A stretch of DNA of 64,000 nucleotides from Hyphomicrobiaceae bacterium. GTDB lineage: Bacteria > Pseudomonadota > Alphaproteobacteria > Rhizobiales > Hyphomicrobiaceae. The stretch is taken from the NCBI GenBank assembly GCA_030655135.1, contig JAURWC010000079.1, positions 1-64,000 on the forward strand, read 5' to 3'. This document shows positions 43,193-52,333 of the stretch, one piece after another. The position numbers were made by a program, and so were the translations under genes. Under the pieces are notes generated by a model, which saw nothing but the letters and a program-made list of their open reading frames with translations, was not told where the DNA came from and made no database searches. The number at the start of each line of letters is the position of its first letter. The first letter of the stretch is position 1.

Positions 43193-43681
43193 CTAACTTT
43201 TCGCCGCAGCTGCAGCCTGTCTTGCGAACTCGAGCGGCAGGGCCGTGGTGTATTTCATCTGCTCCATGGCGAACGATGATGACACCTTGGTGATCTCAAT
43301 CCTGGTGATCAGCTTTTTGTAGAATGCATCGAACGCAGCAATATCGGGCACGACGACGCGCAGTAAATAGTCCACCTCGCCAGCCATGCGATAGAACTCC
43401 ACGACCTCCGGAAACTCCGAAACCGCTTTGTGAAATTTCTCCAGCCACGCCAGATTGTGCTGGTCGGTCTTGATGGACACGAAAACCGCCACACCCGCAT
43501 TCACGCGCTCCGGATCCAGCACCGCCACGCGACGCCGTATGACGCCCGCTTCTTCCAGTTTCTGGATACGGCGCCAGCAAGGGGTGGTCGATAACCCAAC
43601 CTCTTTGCCGATGTCTGCGACCGGCCGCGTGCAGTCCTCCTGCAGAATGCGCAGAATTTTAACGTCCATCTCGTCCAGCAT
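43193..43681 (-). CDS. Lrp/AsnC-family transcription regulator
   Basis: 162 residues. An N-terminal helix-turn-helix (MDVKILRILQED, VADIGKEVGLSTTPCWRRIQKLEEAGVI) and a C-terminal RAM ligand domain (VFVSIKT, YRMAGEVDYLLRVVVPD). They usually sense an amino acid and bind as octamers. Starts at 43765 or 43837 would add residues not found in the family. Converges on the MscK-like gene and is divergent from the phosphatase. Confidence 0.9.
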   Translation of the reverse strand: MLDEMDVKILRILQEDCTRPVADIGKEVGLSTTPCWRRIQKLEEAGVIRRRVAVLDPERVNAGVAVFVSIKTDQHNLAWLEKFHKAVSEFPEVVEFYRMAGEVDYLLRVVVPDIAAFDAFYKKLITRIEITKVSSSFAMEQMKYTTALPLEFARQAAAAAKS

Positions 43682-43863
43682 CGGGGCGCTCTCGGGAAAT
43701 TTGTTTCGCGATCCGCCAGTTTCAGCGATAATCGTTTTTCTGAAAGCCCGCGTCAAGCGCTGCATTGGTATTTTTTTCCACTTTCCCCCGCCATTGCCAT
43801 TGCGATCCGTGCCCGGATAACGAGATAATGGGGGCAATTCACTTACCGAAAGACGTTCCCCTC

Positions 43864-44373
43864 ATGAGCAAAATCATCCAGATCACGCCGAGCTTCGCAG
43901 TTGCGGGGCAGTTGGAACCGGAAGACTTCGCGCACGCAGCGGCTTTGGGTTTCCGGACAATCATCAACAACCGCCCAGATGGCGAAGAGCGCGGCCAGCT
44001 TAGTGCTGCCGAGGGCCGGCAGGCTGCGGAAGACAACGGTCTCGCCTACGTCCACATCCCGACGACGAAGCACGACATTTTCACCGACGCCGTCGTAGGG
44101 CCGATGGCCGATGTCGTAGCCGCGCAGGCTGGCCCAATTCTGGCGCACTGCAAGTCGGGTCAACGATCGGCAATCGCGTGGGCTGCAGCCGCAGCCCGTG
44201 GTCAGCCCGTCGCCGAAGTTTTGGCGACGCTGGAAGATGCCGGCTTGGATTTTGGCTTCCTACGTGACGATCTCGACAAGCAGGCAGACCGCCGAAGCTG
44301 GTCGACCGACACGACGGCGAAACGCAGCAGCGACGCCGCCGTCAGCGCCGGCGCGGCGGCTCACGCCGCCTAG
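43864..44373 (+). CDS. TIGR01244-family phosphatase (beta-lactamase-hydrolase-like)
   Basis: 169 residues. The tyrosine-phosphatase-type loop HCKSGQRSA (C-x5-R) and preceding TIINNRPDGEERGQ and HIPTTKHDI match the TIGR01244/DUF442 domain found alone or fused to the persulfide dioxygenase-like Blh protein; it has been linked to hydrogen sulfide handling and phosphatase activity. The C-terminal ~40 residues are an Ala/Ser-rich tail. No dioxygenase partner is adjacent. Confidence 0.85.
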   Translation: MSKIIQITPSFAVAGQLEPEDFAHAAALGFRTIINNRPDGEERGQLSAAEGRQAAEDNGLAYVHIPTTKHDIFTDAVVGPMADVVAAQAGPILAHCKSGQRSAIAWAAAAARGQPVAEVLATLEDAGLDFGFLRDDLDKQADRRSWSTDTTAKRSSDAAVSAGAAAHAA

Positions 44374-45011
44374 CTTTTCCTGACCTGGGGTTCGCTGGAC
44401 GGGCCTAACAGGCTGCGCACCTCGCCGCGCAGCTCCGGCAACAGCTCGGTTTCGAACCATGGGTTCTTGTTGAGCCAGCCGTTGTTGCGCCACGACGGGT
44501 GCGGCAACGGAAAGCACCGTGGCTTGCCCTGACGTGCCGTTACTGCGCGCCAATCACCCACCGTCTCCGTCAGGCTCGTCTTCGTACCGATGTGCCAGCG
44601 CTGCGCGTAGAGCCCTACCAGCAGAATGAGCTCGAGACGCGGCATCAGCGGCATCAGCCGCGTGTGCCAAAGCGGCGCGCATTCGCGGCGTGGGGGCAGG
44701 TCGCTCCCCGCCGCATCGAGGCCCGGAAAGCAAAATCCCATCGGAATGATTGCGACGCGGCTCACGTCGTAGAACTCATCGGCCGTAACGCCCATCCAGT
44801 CGCGCAAGCGGTCCCCTGATGGATCGCTGAAGGGCGTGCCGGATGCATGGACACGCGTGCCCGGCGCTTGCCCTGCAATTGCAAGGCGCGCCGTACTGCT
44901 CACGCGCAGCACAGGCCGCGGCTCATGCGGCAACGGCCGGCCCTTGGGCTGATCGGCACAAACGCGGCAGCTACGGATTTCGCCAACCAGCCGGTCGAGC
45001 GCCGACGCCAT
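44370..45011 (-). CDS. Uracil-DNA glycosylase-family protein
   Basis: 213 residues. CRVCADQPKGRPLPHEPRPV at the start, IAGQAPGTRVHASGTPFSDPSGDRLR as the active-site loop and PLPHPSWRNNGWL as the DNA-binding end match the UDG-superfamily group often annotated as uracil-DNA glycosylase family or DUF4918-like. Only part of the classical iron-sulfur Cys set is seen, so base-excision activity is likely but not certain. GAGG lies 6 bases before ATG 45011. Confidence 0.82.
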   Translation of the reverse strand: MASALDRLVGEIRSCRVCADQPKGRPLPHEPRPVLRVSSTARLAIAGQAPGTRVHASGTPFSDPSGDRLRDWMGVTADEFYDVSRVAIIPMGFCFPGLDAAGSDLPPRRECAPLWHTRLMPLMPRLELILLVGLYAQRWHIGTKTSLTETVGDWRAVTARQGKPRCFPLPHPSWRNNGWLNKNPWFETELLPELRGEVRSLLGPSSEPQVRKS

Positions 45012-45022
45012 CGAAGCCCTCG

Positions 45023-45766
45023 TCAGATGTTCAGGGTCAGCCCATCCCACGCCGCCAGCACGCGTCGATCCTTGATCGCGCCTGCGTTGGCCAGCATCTC
45101 CTCGCCCATATGGGTGATCATGATCTGGCGTGCAGAGAGCCGCGGCAAATTTTTCTCGATCGTGCGCCAGTCCATGTGGTGGCGCGCCTGGCGCTCAAAG
45201 CCGTAGCATTCAGCGATGAACAGATCGGCGTTATCCGCAGCTGGGATGAGGCTTTCCACCCATTCCGTGTCGCCGGAGAAGGTGACGATCTTGCCTTCGA
45301 CTTCAAACCGCAGCGCGTAAGGCGGCGCCCCGGACGGGTGCAGCACCTCAAACGGCGTCACGCGCACCCCGCCGATATCCAGCGGCGTGCGCTCGGCCAG
45401 TTCGCGGAACGTCAGCTCGAACCGCCGCGGGTTCGTGGTCGACCCTGGATACAGCGCCTCGGCCGCCGCGGTGAACCGCGCTTCGATGCCAGCTGGTCCA
45501 ACCACGGTCAGCGGCGTGGTGCGGGCGGCAATATGGTTGGCATGAATAAGCCACCAGATCAGCCCGCCAAAATGGTCGGCATGCAGATGGGTGATAAAAA
45601 TCGTCGACACGCGATTGGGATCTAGCCCGAACTTGTTGAAACCGATCAGCGCAGTTGCCCCGCAATCGATCAAAAACTCGGTTCCCCACGCGGCCACGTG
45701 AAAGCAGGTCTGCAGGCGCCCCCCAGAGCCAAAGGCGTCGCTACAGCCGACGACCGTCAGTTTCAT
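45023..45766 (-). CDS. MBL-fold metal hydrolase (ribonuclease Z-like)
   Basis: 247 residues. The zinc motif THLHADHFGGL is intact, with later ligands in LHPSGAPP, FSGDTEW and ITHMGEEM. It resembles RNase Z and other single-domain metal hydrolases; the short size and lack of the exosite argue against a true tRNase Z. AAAGGA lies 5 bases before the ATG. It lies just upstream of the glycosylase gene in the same direction (11 bases), so the two are likely co-transcribed. Confidence 0.87.
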   Translation of the reverse strand: MKLTVVGCSDAFGSGGRLQTCFHVAAWGTEFLIDCGATALIGFNKFGLDPNRVSTIFITHLHADHFGGLIWWLIHANHIAARTTPLTVVGPAGIEARFTAAAEALYPGSTTNPRRFELTFRELAERTPLDIGGVRVTPFEVLHPSGAPPYALRFEVEGKIVTFSGDTEWVESLIPAADNADLFIAECYGFERQARHHMDWRTIEKNLPRLSARQIMITHMGEEMLANAGAIKDRRVLAAWDGLTLNI

Positions 45767-45882
45767 CGCGGTCCTTTCTTGCTCGTTCTGCGCCCCGAAA
45801 CGTCAAAGTGCCGGTGCCGCGCCGGCTCTTGTTCCCCATGTAACAGAGCCAGAGATCAGGGCTGTTCCCTGAGTAACACACG

Positions 45883-46422
45883 TCAGTCCCGGCCGCGGCC
45901 ATGCTGCCGCCGCCAATCTCGCGGCCGCTCGAACTCGCCAGACCACAGCCCCCGCTTTGCGGCCCGGGCAGCCGCCTCCTCACGCTCGTAATTTCCGTAC
46001 GCCAAGGCTAGGCCAGATGCCACCATTTCGCGGTTGAGCTCGCGCCCCTCCACCGTACAAACGCCCAGCAGCCGGCCGTGCTGATCGCGTTCCACAGCGC
46101 GGCAAGACACCAGCCGTCCTCCGATCAGCCGGGCCAAGGTCCGCCGCGACTCCTCCCCGCACGGCCAATTGACGCCTCCTCGCGTGCACGACTGCCGCCC
46201 CTCGGGTGCGTCGATCCCGACGAGCCGGACCTCCTCCCGCCCCAGGTGAAAACTGTCGCCGTCAACCAGCCGGGGCTGGCCGGACACACCCTCCGCGGGC
46301 ACGTTCCCGCTGCCGCCCGTGCTCTGCTGCAGCCACTGCAGTCCAGCCAGCGCCAAAATGAGCACCAGGGTCGCCAACCAGCGGTTGCGCCGAAGCGTGC
46401 TTCGCCACCATCGTATTTGCAT
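45883..46422 (-). CDS. Thermonuclease-family secreted or membrane-anchored nuclease
   Basis: 179 residues. A signal-anchor helix (about 12-32) precedes a staphylococcal-nuclease-like domain: LVDGDSFHL, VRLVGIDAPEGRQSC, CGEESRRTLARLI, RDQHGRLLGVC, LALAYG and KRGLWSGEF. Catalytic Arg, Asp and Glu equivalents are present. ATG at 46422 is preferred to TTG at 46476. Divergent from the kinase gene. Confidence 0.85.
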   Translation of the reverse strand: MQIRWWRSTLRRNRWLATLVLILALAGLQWLQQSTGGSGNVPAEGVSGQPRLVDGDSFHLGREEVRLVGIDAPEGRQSCTRGGVNWPCGEESRRTLARLIGGRLVSCRAVERDQHGRLLGVCTVEGRELNREMVASGLALAYGNYEREEAAARAAKRGLWSGEFERPRDWRRQHGRGRD

Positions 46423-46562
46423 GTGCTTCCGATTTATTAACGACTTATTTCCTATCGATAACGTTGAATTAGACAATTCAATTCACAATCCAGAGCACGA
46501 AGTGCTTCGGACCACCCGTAGTGTGCTCGGTGGCATGTATCACGACAGATAACCGGCCGAAG

Positions 46563-48152
46563 ATGACGCAGTTCGACAAATCGTCCGGCTTGAAGCAGCG
46601 GCAGGCGCGCGATGCCCGCGTTCGCGCGTCGCAAAAAATGAAAGCCGCCCGGCTGAAACTCACGCGCGGTACCGCTACTCCCGAACTCGACTACGAAATG
46701 CTGGCGATGTTCGTGCGCAACGAACGCAGTGCCGCTCCGACGATTTGGGCGTTGGCCATTATCTTTTCGCTCGCCTCCATGTTCTGGGCCCCGAAGGCTG
46801 AAGCCACCATTTGGCTGATCATGGTGGTCCTCTCCAAGGTTGGCCTGCTGGAGGTCTGCCGCCAGTTCAACATGCTCGACCCCGATGAGGTTGACGTTCG
46901 CCTCTGGCGCCGCCGCTTTGTCTTCGCCGAACTTATCAGCGGCCTCACCTGGGCAGGCTTCGCACTGATCGGCGTTTACAATCCCTTGCATAACGAGGCC
47001 ATGTTTGCGTCGCACGTCTTCCTGTTCGCGACGCTGATGGTCGTGCTTGCCATTCGCATGACGTTCGCCAGTCCCGTTCTCACCGTGCTCTATGTCGGTA
47101 CGATACCGATGACGATCGCAGTGGTCGCGCGCCTGATCATGGTGGGGGATCCATTCTCCCTTGCGCTCGCCGCCATGGCGTTAGGCGTTCACGCCTACTT
47201 CCTTTCGCTGGCCAGGGGCCTGAACTCGACCGCCCTGGCGATGATGGCGTTCCGCGCGCAGAAGGATCTCCTGATTTCCGAGTTGGAAGAAGAAAAGTTG
47301 ATGTCGGACGAGGCGCGCCGCCGCGCCGAGTCGGCAAACAAGGCCAAGTCCCGCTTCCTCGCGACCATGAGCCACGAACTGCGCACGCCACTCAATGCCA
47401 TCATGGGGTTCTCCGAAGTTATGCGTGACGAGGTCTTGGGCTCGCTCGAGAACCCGCTCTATCGCGAGTACTCCAAAAACATCCACGACAGCGGCCAGCA
47501 CCTGCTGAACCTGATCAACGAGATCCTGGACCTTTCGCGCATCGAGGCTGGCAAATACGACCTCAGCGAAGAACCGCTGCGCATCTGCGATGTCGTGGAC
47601 GACTGTTACAGGCTGCTGAAGCTACGCGTTCAGGCGAAGGGCCTTGAGGTCGTCGAACGCTACGAGACGAACCTGCCGCAGGTCTGGGCGGATCAGCGCG
47701 CTATGCGTCAGATCTGCCTCAACCTGATGTCGAACGCGCTGAAGTTCACCCCGCGCGGCGGGCGCATCATTCTCACCGCATCCAGCCTGCCGGGCGGCGA
47801 GCAGATCTTTTCGGTTCGCGACAACGGACCAGGCATTCCCGCCGACGAAATTCCCAAGGTGCTGCAGGCTTTCGGACAAGGGTCTCTAGCCCATGAATCG
47901 GCGGAAGGAGGCACCGGCCTTGGCCTGCCAATCGTGAAGAACCTGATCGAGTTGCATGGCGGCAGCCTCGAACTGAAGTCGGAGTTGCGCAAAGGCACTG
48001 AGGCGATCGTTACCCTGCCATCGACGCGTGTGTTGCTGCCCGTGCCACCGCTGCAACCACTTGGCCAGGAGCGCCATCGCCATCCCGAAGCGGCGGAGCC
48101 GAAGCCGGCCCGCGGCCGACAGCCCAAAGCTCCCCAGCGCATTTCGGCCTAA
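46563..48152 (+). CDS. Sensor histidine kinase of the PdhS/DivJ/PleC type
   Basis: 529 residues. Six or so membrane helices (about 50-210) are followed by a linker and a kinase: ATMSHELRTPLNAIMGFSEVM, then YREYSKNIHDSGQHLLNLINEILDLSRIEAGK, NLMSNALKFTPRGG, DNGPGIP and GTGLGLPI. This box is typical of kinases acting on DivK. The C-terminal ~40 residues are Pro/Arg-rich. GTG at 46521 would be an earlier start; ATG 46563 is favoured. It may link to the CckA pathway coded 7 kb away. Confidence 0.87.
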   Translation: MTQFDKSSGLKQRQARDARVRASQKMKAARLKLTRGTATPELDYEMLAMFVRNERSAAPTIWALAIIFSLASMFWAPKAEATIWLIMVVLSKVGLLEVCRQFNMLDPDEVDVRLWRRRFVFAELISGLTWAGFALIGVYNPLHNEAMFASHVFLFATLMVVLAIRMTFASPVLTVLYVGTIPMTIAVVARLIMVGDPFSLALAAMALGVHAYFLSLARGLNSTALAMMAFRAQKDLLISELEEEKLMSDEARRRAESANKAKSRFLATMSHELRTPLNAIMGFSEVMRDEVLGSLENPLYREYSKNIHDSGQHLLNLINEILDLSRIEAGKYDLSEEPLRICDVVDDCYRLLKLRVQAKGLEVVERYETNLPQVWADQRAMRQICLNLMSNALKFTPRGGRIILTASSLPGGEQIFSVRDNGPGIPADEIPKVLQAFGQGSLAHESAEGGTGLGLPIVKNLIELHGGSLELKSELRKGTEAIVTLPSTRVLLPVPPLQPLGQERHRHPEAAEPKPARGRQPKAPQRISA

Positions 48153-48242
48153 TCACCGCTCCCTGTGAGCGCGGCCCTGTATCCGCCGCATCGGCTCGTA
48201 TAGGATGCGCGCCATACGCACGGCGATAACGGAGATGCCGGA

Positions 48243-48938
48243 ATGCTCGGTTGGCTGGCCGCAGTCTTAATCGCCCTCGTTGGCGTCTTCTTTTTCCTAA
48301 ATTCCGATACCACCATGGACGGCGGACGCGTCTTGTACGTGATCGGCCTTGGCGCGCTTTGCCTGATCTACATCGTGTCTCTGTCTGGCGACTATCGCGG
48401 GCGCAGCCTGCAGGGTCTCCGCCACGCCGCGACCTGGGGTCTGATTTTCTTCGCCTTGCTCGCCGCCTACAGCTACCGCGGCGAACTGCAGACGGTCGTC
48501 TATCGCGTCGCCGGCGAAGTGCTGCCGCCCGGCCATGTGTTGACGGTCGATACCGGCACGAGCGGCGAAAAGGCCGTGCGCATCCGCGGCGACGGCGGCG
48601 GTCATTTTTCCGCGCAGGGCCGCGTCAACGGCAGCGACATCCAGATGCTGGTCGACACCGGCGCCTCTACGGTGGTGCTGAAAGCTGCCGACGCCGAACG
48701 TGCCGGCATCGACCTGGCGGGGCTGTCGTTCACCGTTCCCGTGCAAACCGCCAACGGAACCGCTTATGCCGCCCCCGTCCGCTTGCGCGATATTGCGATC
48801 GGGCCAATCGTTTTCGACGGCATTGAAGCGCTCGTCGCCAAGCCGGGAAGTCTTAACGAGAGCTTGCTTGGTATGAGTTTCTTAAAACGTCTGAAGTCAT
48901 ATGAGGTCGTTGGAGACTTCATGACGCTCAGGGGCTGA
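48243..48938 (+). CDS. Retropepsin-like aspartic protease, membrane-bound
   Basis: 231 residues. Three N-terminal helices (about 3-90) are followed by a retropepsin domain of the TIGR02281 clan AA type: HFSAQGRVNGSDIQMLVDTGAST with the catalytic DTGAS, then a strand-rich half and LLGMSFLKRL. It would dimerise to form an active site outside or at the membrane. The next gene is a shorter paralogue. Confidence 0.9.
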   Translation: MLGWLAAVLIALVGVFFFLNSDTTMDGGRVLYVIGLGALCLIYIVSLSGDYRGRSLQGLRHAATWGLIFFALLAAYSYRGELQTVVYRVAGEVLPPGHVLTVDTGTSGEKAVRIRGDGGGHFSAQGRVNGSDIQMLVDTGASTVVLKAADAERAGIDLAGLSFTVPVQTANGTAYAAPVRLRDIAIGPIVFDGIEALVAKPGSLNESLLGMSFLKRLKSYEVVGDFMTLRG

Positions 48939-48981
48939 ATCTCGGCCGCGCCCTGCAAGCGGCAGAGGCAGGTGTTGTCCC

Positions 48982-49548
48982 GTGGACCTCAGTTCAGGCA
49001 TCAAGTCATTATTGGCGCAGATTGCGTCTTGGGCCGTGGTAGCCGGCCTGGCATTGGTGGTTTTTCTTAACTACGACACCCTGAAATCGGCGACGCAGGC
49101 CACGCTTGGCAACAGCGTTGCAGATGTCGCGGTTCTGACGCCGGCGCAGCCGCGCGATGTACCCTCCGCCCGTTCAGACGGCACCGTCGAATTGAAAGCC
49201 GGCCGCAACGGTCACTTCCAGGCCCGCGCCGACATCAACGGCCGCGGCCTCCCCGTCATGGTGGACACTGGTGCCTCTATCGTCGTGTTGACCTACGAAG
49301 ACGCTCAAGCCGCCGGCGTCTACGTCAAGGCGTCGGACTTCACGCAACCCGTCTCCACCGCGAACGGTACCAGCCGGGTCGCCCCCGTCACCCTGGACCG
49401 CGTCAGCATTGGCGATATCACGGTACACGACGTGCGCGCCGCGGTCGCCGGCCCAGGCCTGTTGAAACAAACCCTGCTGGGCATGAGTTTCCTCAACAAG
49501 CTGCAGCGCGTAGACATGCGCGATGGAATGATGGTCCTGAAGGACTGA
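48982..49548 (+). CDS. Retropepsin-like aspartic protease, shorter paralogue
   Basis: 188 residues. One N-terminal helix (about 14-30), then the same protease domain: GHFQARADINGRGLPVMVDTGAS with DTGAS, STANGTSRVAP and LLGMSFLNKL. It shares the whole domain with 48243-48938 but lacks its first helices, so this looks like a tandem duplication. The start is GTG or an ATG-less upstream codon at 48982; the helix supports this start. Confidence 0.88.
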   Translation: MDLSSGIKSLLAQIASWAVVAGLALVVFLNYDTLKSATQATLGNSVADVAVLTPAQPRDVPSARSDGTVELKAGRNGHFQARADINGRGLPVMVDTGASIVVLTYEDAQAAGVYVKASDFTQPVSTANGTSRVAPVTLDRVSIGDITVHDVRAAVAGPGLLKQTLLGMSFLNKLQRVDMRDGMMVLKD

Positions 49549-49695
49549 TCTCCCATAGGTGGGTCGTCTTTCCCGCGAAAATGCGCCATTGCATTGACAT
49601 GTTCGCTGCCATAAAGGCGGAACCGTGGGCGGCTGATCCCGTTGCGTTTCCGCCCTATCTCATGCCCAGCGCTCTTCCCGACAAAGGATTACCCC

Positions 49696-51195
49696 ATGCT
49701 CCCCAAGCCCCGCGCGGACTTGAAGCCGAATACGGCCGATTTCGAACGTTTTCCGCTGGTCAAGCCAACCGGCTTCCGCGAGTACGACGCGCGCTGGCTG
49801 TTTCCCGAAGAAATCAACCTGATGGGACTCAACGCGGTCGGCCTTGGCATGGCCCAGCTTTTTGAAGACCGCGGCGTGCCGAAGCGCATCGTCGTCGGCC
49901 ACGACTATCGCTGGTACTCCGGCTCGGTGAAGCAGGCGCTGATCACCGGCCTGCTGGCGGGCGGCATGGAAGTGCACGATATCGGTCTGGCTCTTTCGCC
50001 GATGGCCTACTTCGCCCAGTTCGCCCTTGACGTGCCCGGCGTCGCAATGGTGACGGCAAGCCACAACGACAACGGCTGGACCGGCATCAAGATGGGCATG
50101 AACCGGCCGCTGACGTTCGGGCCAGACGAGATGACGGCGCTGAAGGAGATCGTGCTCTCTGGCTCTGCCAAGATGAACTCCGGCGGCAGCTACCACTTCG
50201 TGGAAAACTTCGGCGACAAGTACATCGCCGCGCTGGTTGACCGGCCGAAGCTTAAGCGCAAGCTCAAGGTCATCGCCGCGTGCGGCAACGGAACGGCTGG
50301 CGCATTCGCCCCGCAGGTTCTGGAAGCCATCGGCTGCGAAGTCGTGCCGCTGGATGCTGAGCTCGACCACTCGTTCCCGCGCTACAATCCTAACCCCGAA
50401 GACATGAAGATGTTACACGCCATGGCCGAGGCCGTCGTGGAGCACAAGGCCGACGTCGGCTTCGGTTTCGACGGCGATGGCGACCGCTGTGGTGTCGTCG
50501 ACAACGAAGGCCACGAGATCTTCGCCGACACCGTCGGCGTGATGCTGGCGCGCGATATCTCGGCGCTGCATCCCAACGCAACGTTCATTGCCGACGTGAA
50601 GTCGACCGGCCTGTTCGTCACCGATCCGGTGCTGCAGGCCAACGGCGCCAAGACGCTCTATTGGAAGACCGGCCACTCGTACATGAAGCGCTACACCTTC
50701 GAACAGAAAGCGCTGGTAGGCTTTGAAAAGAGCGGCCACTTCTTCTTCCAGCCGCCACTCGGCCGCGGTTACGACGACGGTCTCGTCGCCGCCCTTGCCG
50801 TTTGCGACATGCTGGAGCGTGCCCCCGACAAGACAATGGCCGATCTGAAGCGCGCACTTCCCAAAACGTATCAGTCTCCGACGATGTCACCGCACTGCGC
50901 CGACGAAGCCAAGTACGGCATCGTCGACAAGATCGTTGCCCAGTTCCAGGAAGCCGAAAAGGCAGGCGAACAAGTCGCTGGCCAGAAGATCCGCGATCTC
51001 GTGACGGTCAACGGCGTGCGCGTTACGCTCGCCGATGGCACCTGGGGGTTGGTGCGCGCCTCATCGAACAAGCCGGAACTGGTAATCGTCGTCGAAAGCC
51101 CCGTTTCGGAAGCCAACAAGATCGCGATCTTCCGCGATATCGAGGGACGGCTCGCCAAGTTCCCCGAGGTCGGCGAGTACAATCAGAAGATCTGA
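49696..51195 (+). CDS. Phosphomannomutase/phosphoglucomutase
   Basis: 499 residues. The phosphoserine loop TASHNDNGWTG, metal loop DGDGDRCG, sugar loop GFEKSGHFF and C-terminal phosphate loop RASSNKPEL are all present, the four signatures of alpha-D-phosphohexomutases. It interconverts 1- and 6-phosphates of mannose or glucose to supply GDP-mannose or UDP-glucose for polysaccharides. AAAGGA lies 7 bases before ATG 49696; a TTG at 49642 is not needed. Confidence 0.9.
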   Translation: MLPKPRADLKPNTADFERFPLVKPTGFREYDARWLFPEEINLMGLNAVGLGMAQLFEDRGVPKRIVVGHDYRWYSGSVKQALITGLLAGGMEVHDIGLALSPMAYFAQFALDVPGVAMVTASHNDNGWTGIKMGMNRPLTFGPDEMTALKEIVLSGSAKMNSGGSYHFVENFGDKYIAALVDRPKLKRKLKVIAACGNGTAGAFAPQVLEAIGCEVVPLDAELDHSFPRYNPNPEDMKMLHAMAEAVVEHKADVGFGFDGDGDRCGVVDNEGHEIFADTVGVMLARDISALHPNATFIADVKSTGLFVTDPVLQANGAKTLYWKTGHSYMKRYTFEQKALVGFEKSGHFFFQPPLGRGYDDGLVAALAVCDMLERAPDKTMADLKRALPKTYQSPTMSPHCADEAKYGIVDKIVAQFQEAEKAGEQVAGQKIRDLVTVNGVRVTLADGTWGLVRASSNKPELVIVVESPVSEANKIAIFRDIEGRLAKFPEVGEYNQKI

Positions 51196-51388
51196 CGTTC
51201 GGACGCCGGCAGCGCGCTCGCGGGCTCTTAGGAGACCGCGCGTTTTCGCACAACTCGAGTTGAATGCGCATCCAGGATGCCTGCGGCGATTCTTGCAATC
51301 GACGCGCTTGTGCTAGGACTGTCTTGACCGGCGATGCGGGTTGACGCCACCGCAGACATTCCGGACCTGGAATTTTCTGGAAAACCCG

Positions 51389-52174
51389 ATGCCGCGGTTC
51401 TGCGCCAACCTCTCCATGCTCTTCACCGAGCTGCCGTTCCTCGACCGCTTCGAGGCTGCGGCCCGCGCTGGCTTCCAAGGCGTCGAGTATCTATTCCCGT
51501 ACGAGTTCGACGCCGCGGAAATCGCGGATCGTTTGGCGACGCACGGCCTGACGCAAGTTCTGTTCAACATGCCGCCTGGTGACTGGGCCGCCGGTGAGCG
51601 GGGGCTGGCCGCGTTGCCGGATCGGGTCGATGAATTCCGTGGCGGCATTGATCTGGTTGTGCGCTACGCGCGCGATCTCGGCTGCCGCAGCGTGCACTGC
51701 ATGGCAGGAATTGCTCCGGCTGGCGCCGATGCGGGAGCGCTGCGCGCGACCTATGTCGCCAATTTGATCCACGCGGCCGATAGACTGGCCCAGGACGGAG
51801 TGGATCTGCTGATCGAGCCGATCAACACGCGCGACATGCCGGGCTACGTATTGACCCGCACCCAGCAGGCGCTGGACATTATCGCCGACGTGGGCCGCCC
51901 GAATGTCAGGCTGCAATACGACTGCTACCATATGCAGATCATGGAGGGCGATTTGTGTCCCACCATCGAACGCAATCTGGCGTCCATCGGACATGTTCAG
52001 GCGGCTGACACGCCAGGACGTCACGAACCTGGAACGGGTGAGATCAACTATCCATTCGTGTTCGCGCACCTGGACCGGCTCGGCTACGCCGGCTGGATCG
52101 GCTGCGAATATCGTCCGCGGGCTGCTACGCTGGATGGGCTGGCGTGGTTTTCGCCGTATATCGCCTCGCTTTGA
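51389..52174 (+). CDS. hyi: Hydroxypyruvate isomerase-like TIM-barrel enzyme
   Basis: 261 residues. MPRFCANLSMLFTELPFLDRF, GVEYLFPYEFDA, FNMPPGDWAAGERG and IEPINTRDMPGY match the Hyi/OtnI group; the metal ligands (Glu in IEPIN, Asp/His in QYDCYHMQ, His/Glu in VQAADTPGRHEPG and CEYRP) are conserved. It interconverts hydroxypyruvate and tartronate semialdehyde (or 2-oxo-tetronate 4-phosphate). ATG 51389 is preferred to an upstream start at 51341. Confidence 0.9.
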   Translation: MPRFCANLSMLFTELPFLDRFEAAARAGFQGVEYLFPYEFDAAEIADRLATHGLTQVLFNMPPGDWAAGERGLAALPDRVDEFRGGIDLVVRYARDLGCRSVHCMAGIAPAGADAGALRATYVANLIHAADRLAQDGVDLLIEPINTRDMPGYVLTRTQQALDIIADVGRPNVRLQYDCYHMQIMEGDLCPTIERNLASIGHVQAADTPGRHEPGTGEINYPFVFAHLDRLGYAGWIGCEYRPRAATLDGLAWFSPYIASL

Positions 52175-52333
52175 GGAGTGCCGTGCGAAGAAAGTGACGA
52201 AAACGTCAAGTGCTCTCATACTGACTCACGTGCTGTTCGGACTGGCCGTCCGTTGCAGAATGGCGTCCCAGGGTCGACATAGAGTGTCAGGGCCCCCTGG
52301 CCGTCCCATCGAAACTGCGTGTAAGGATCCGAG

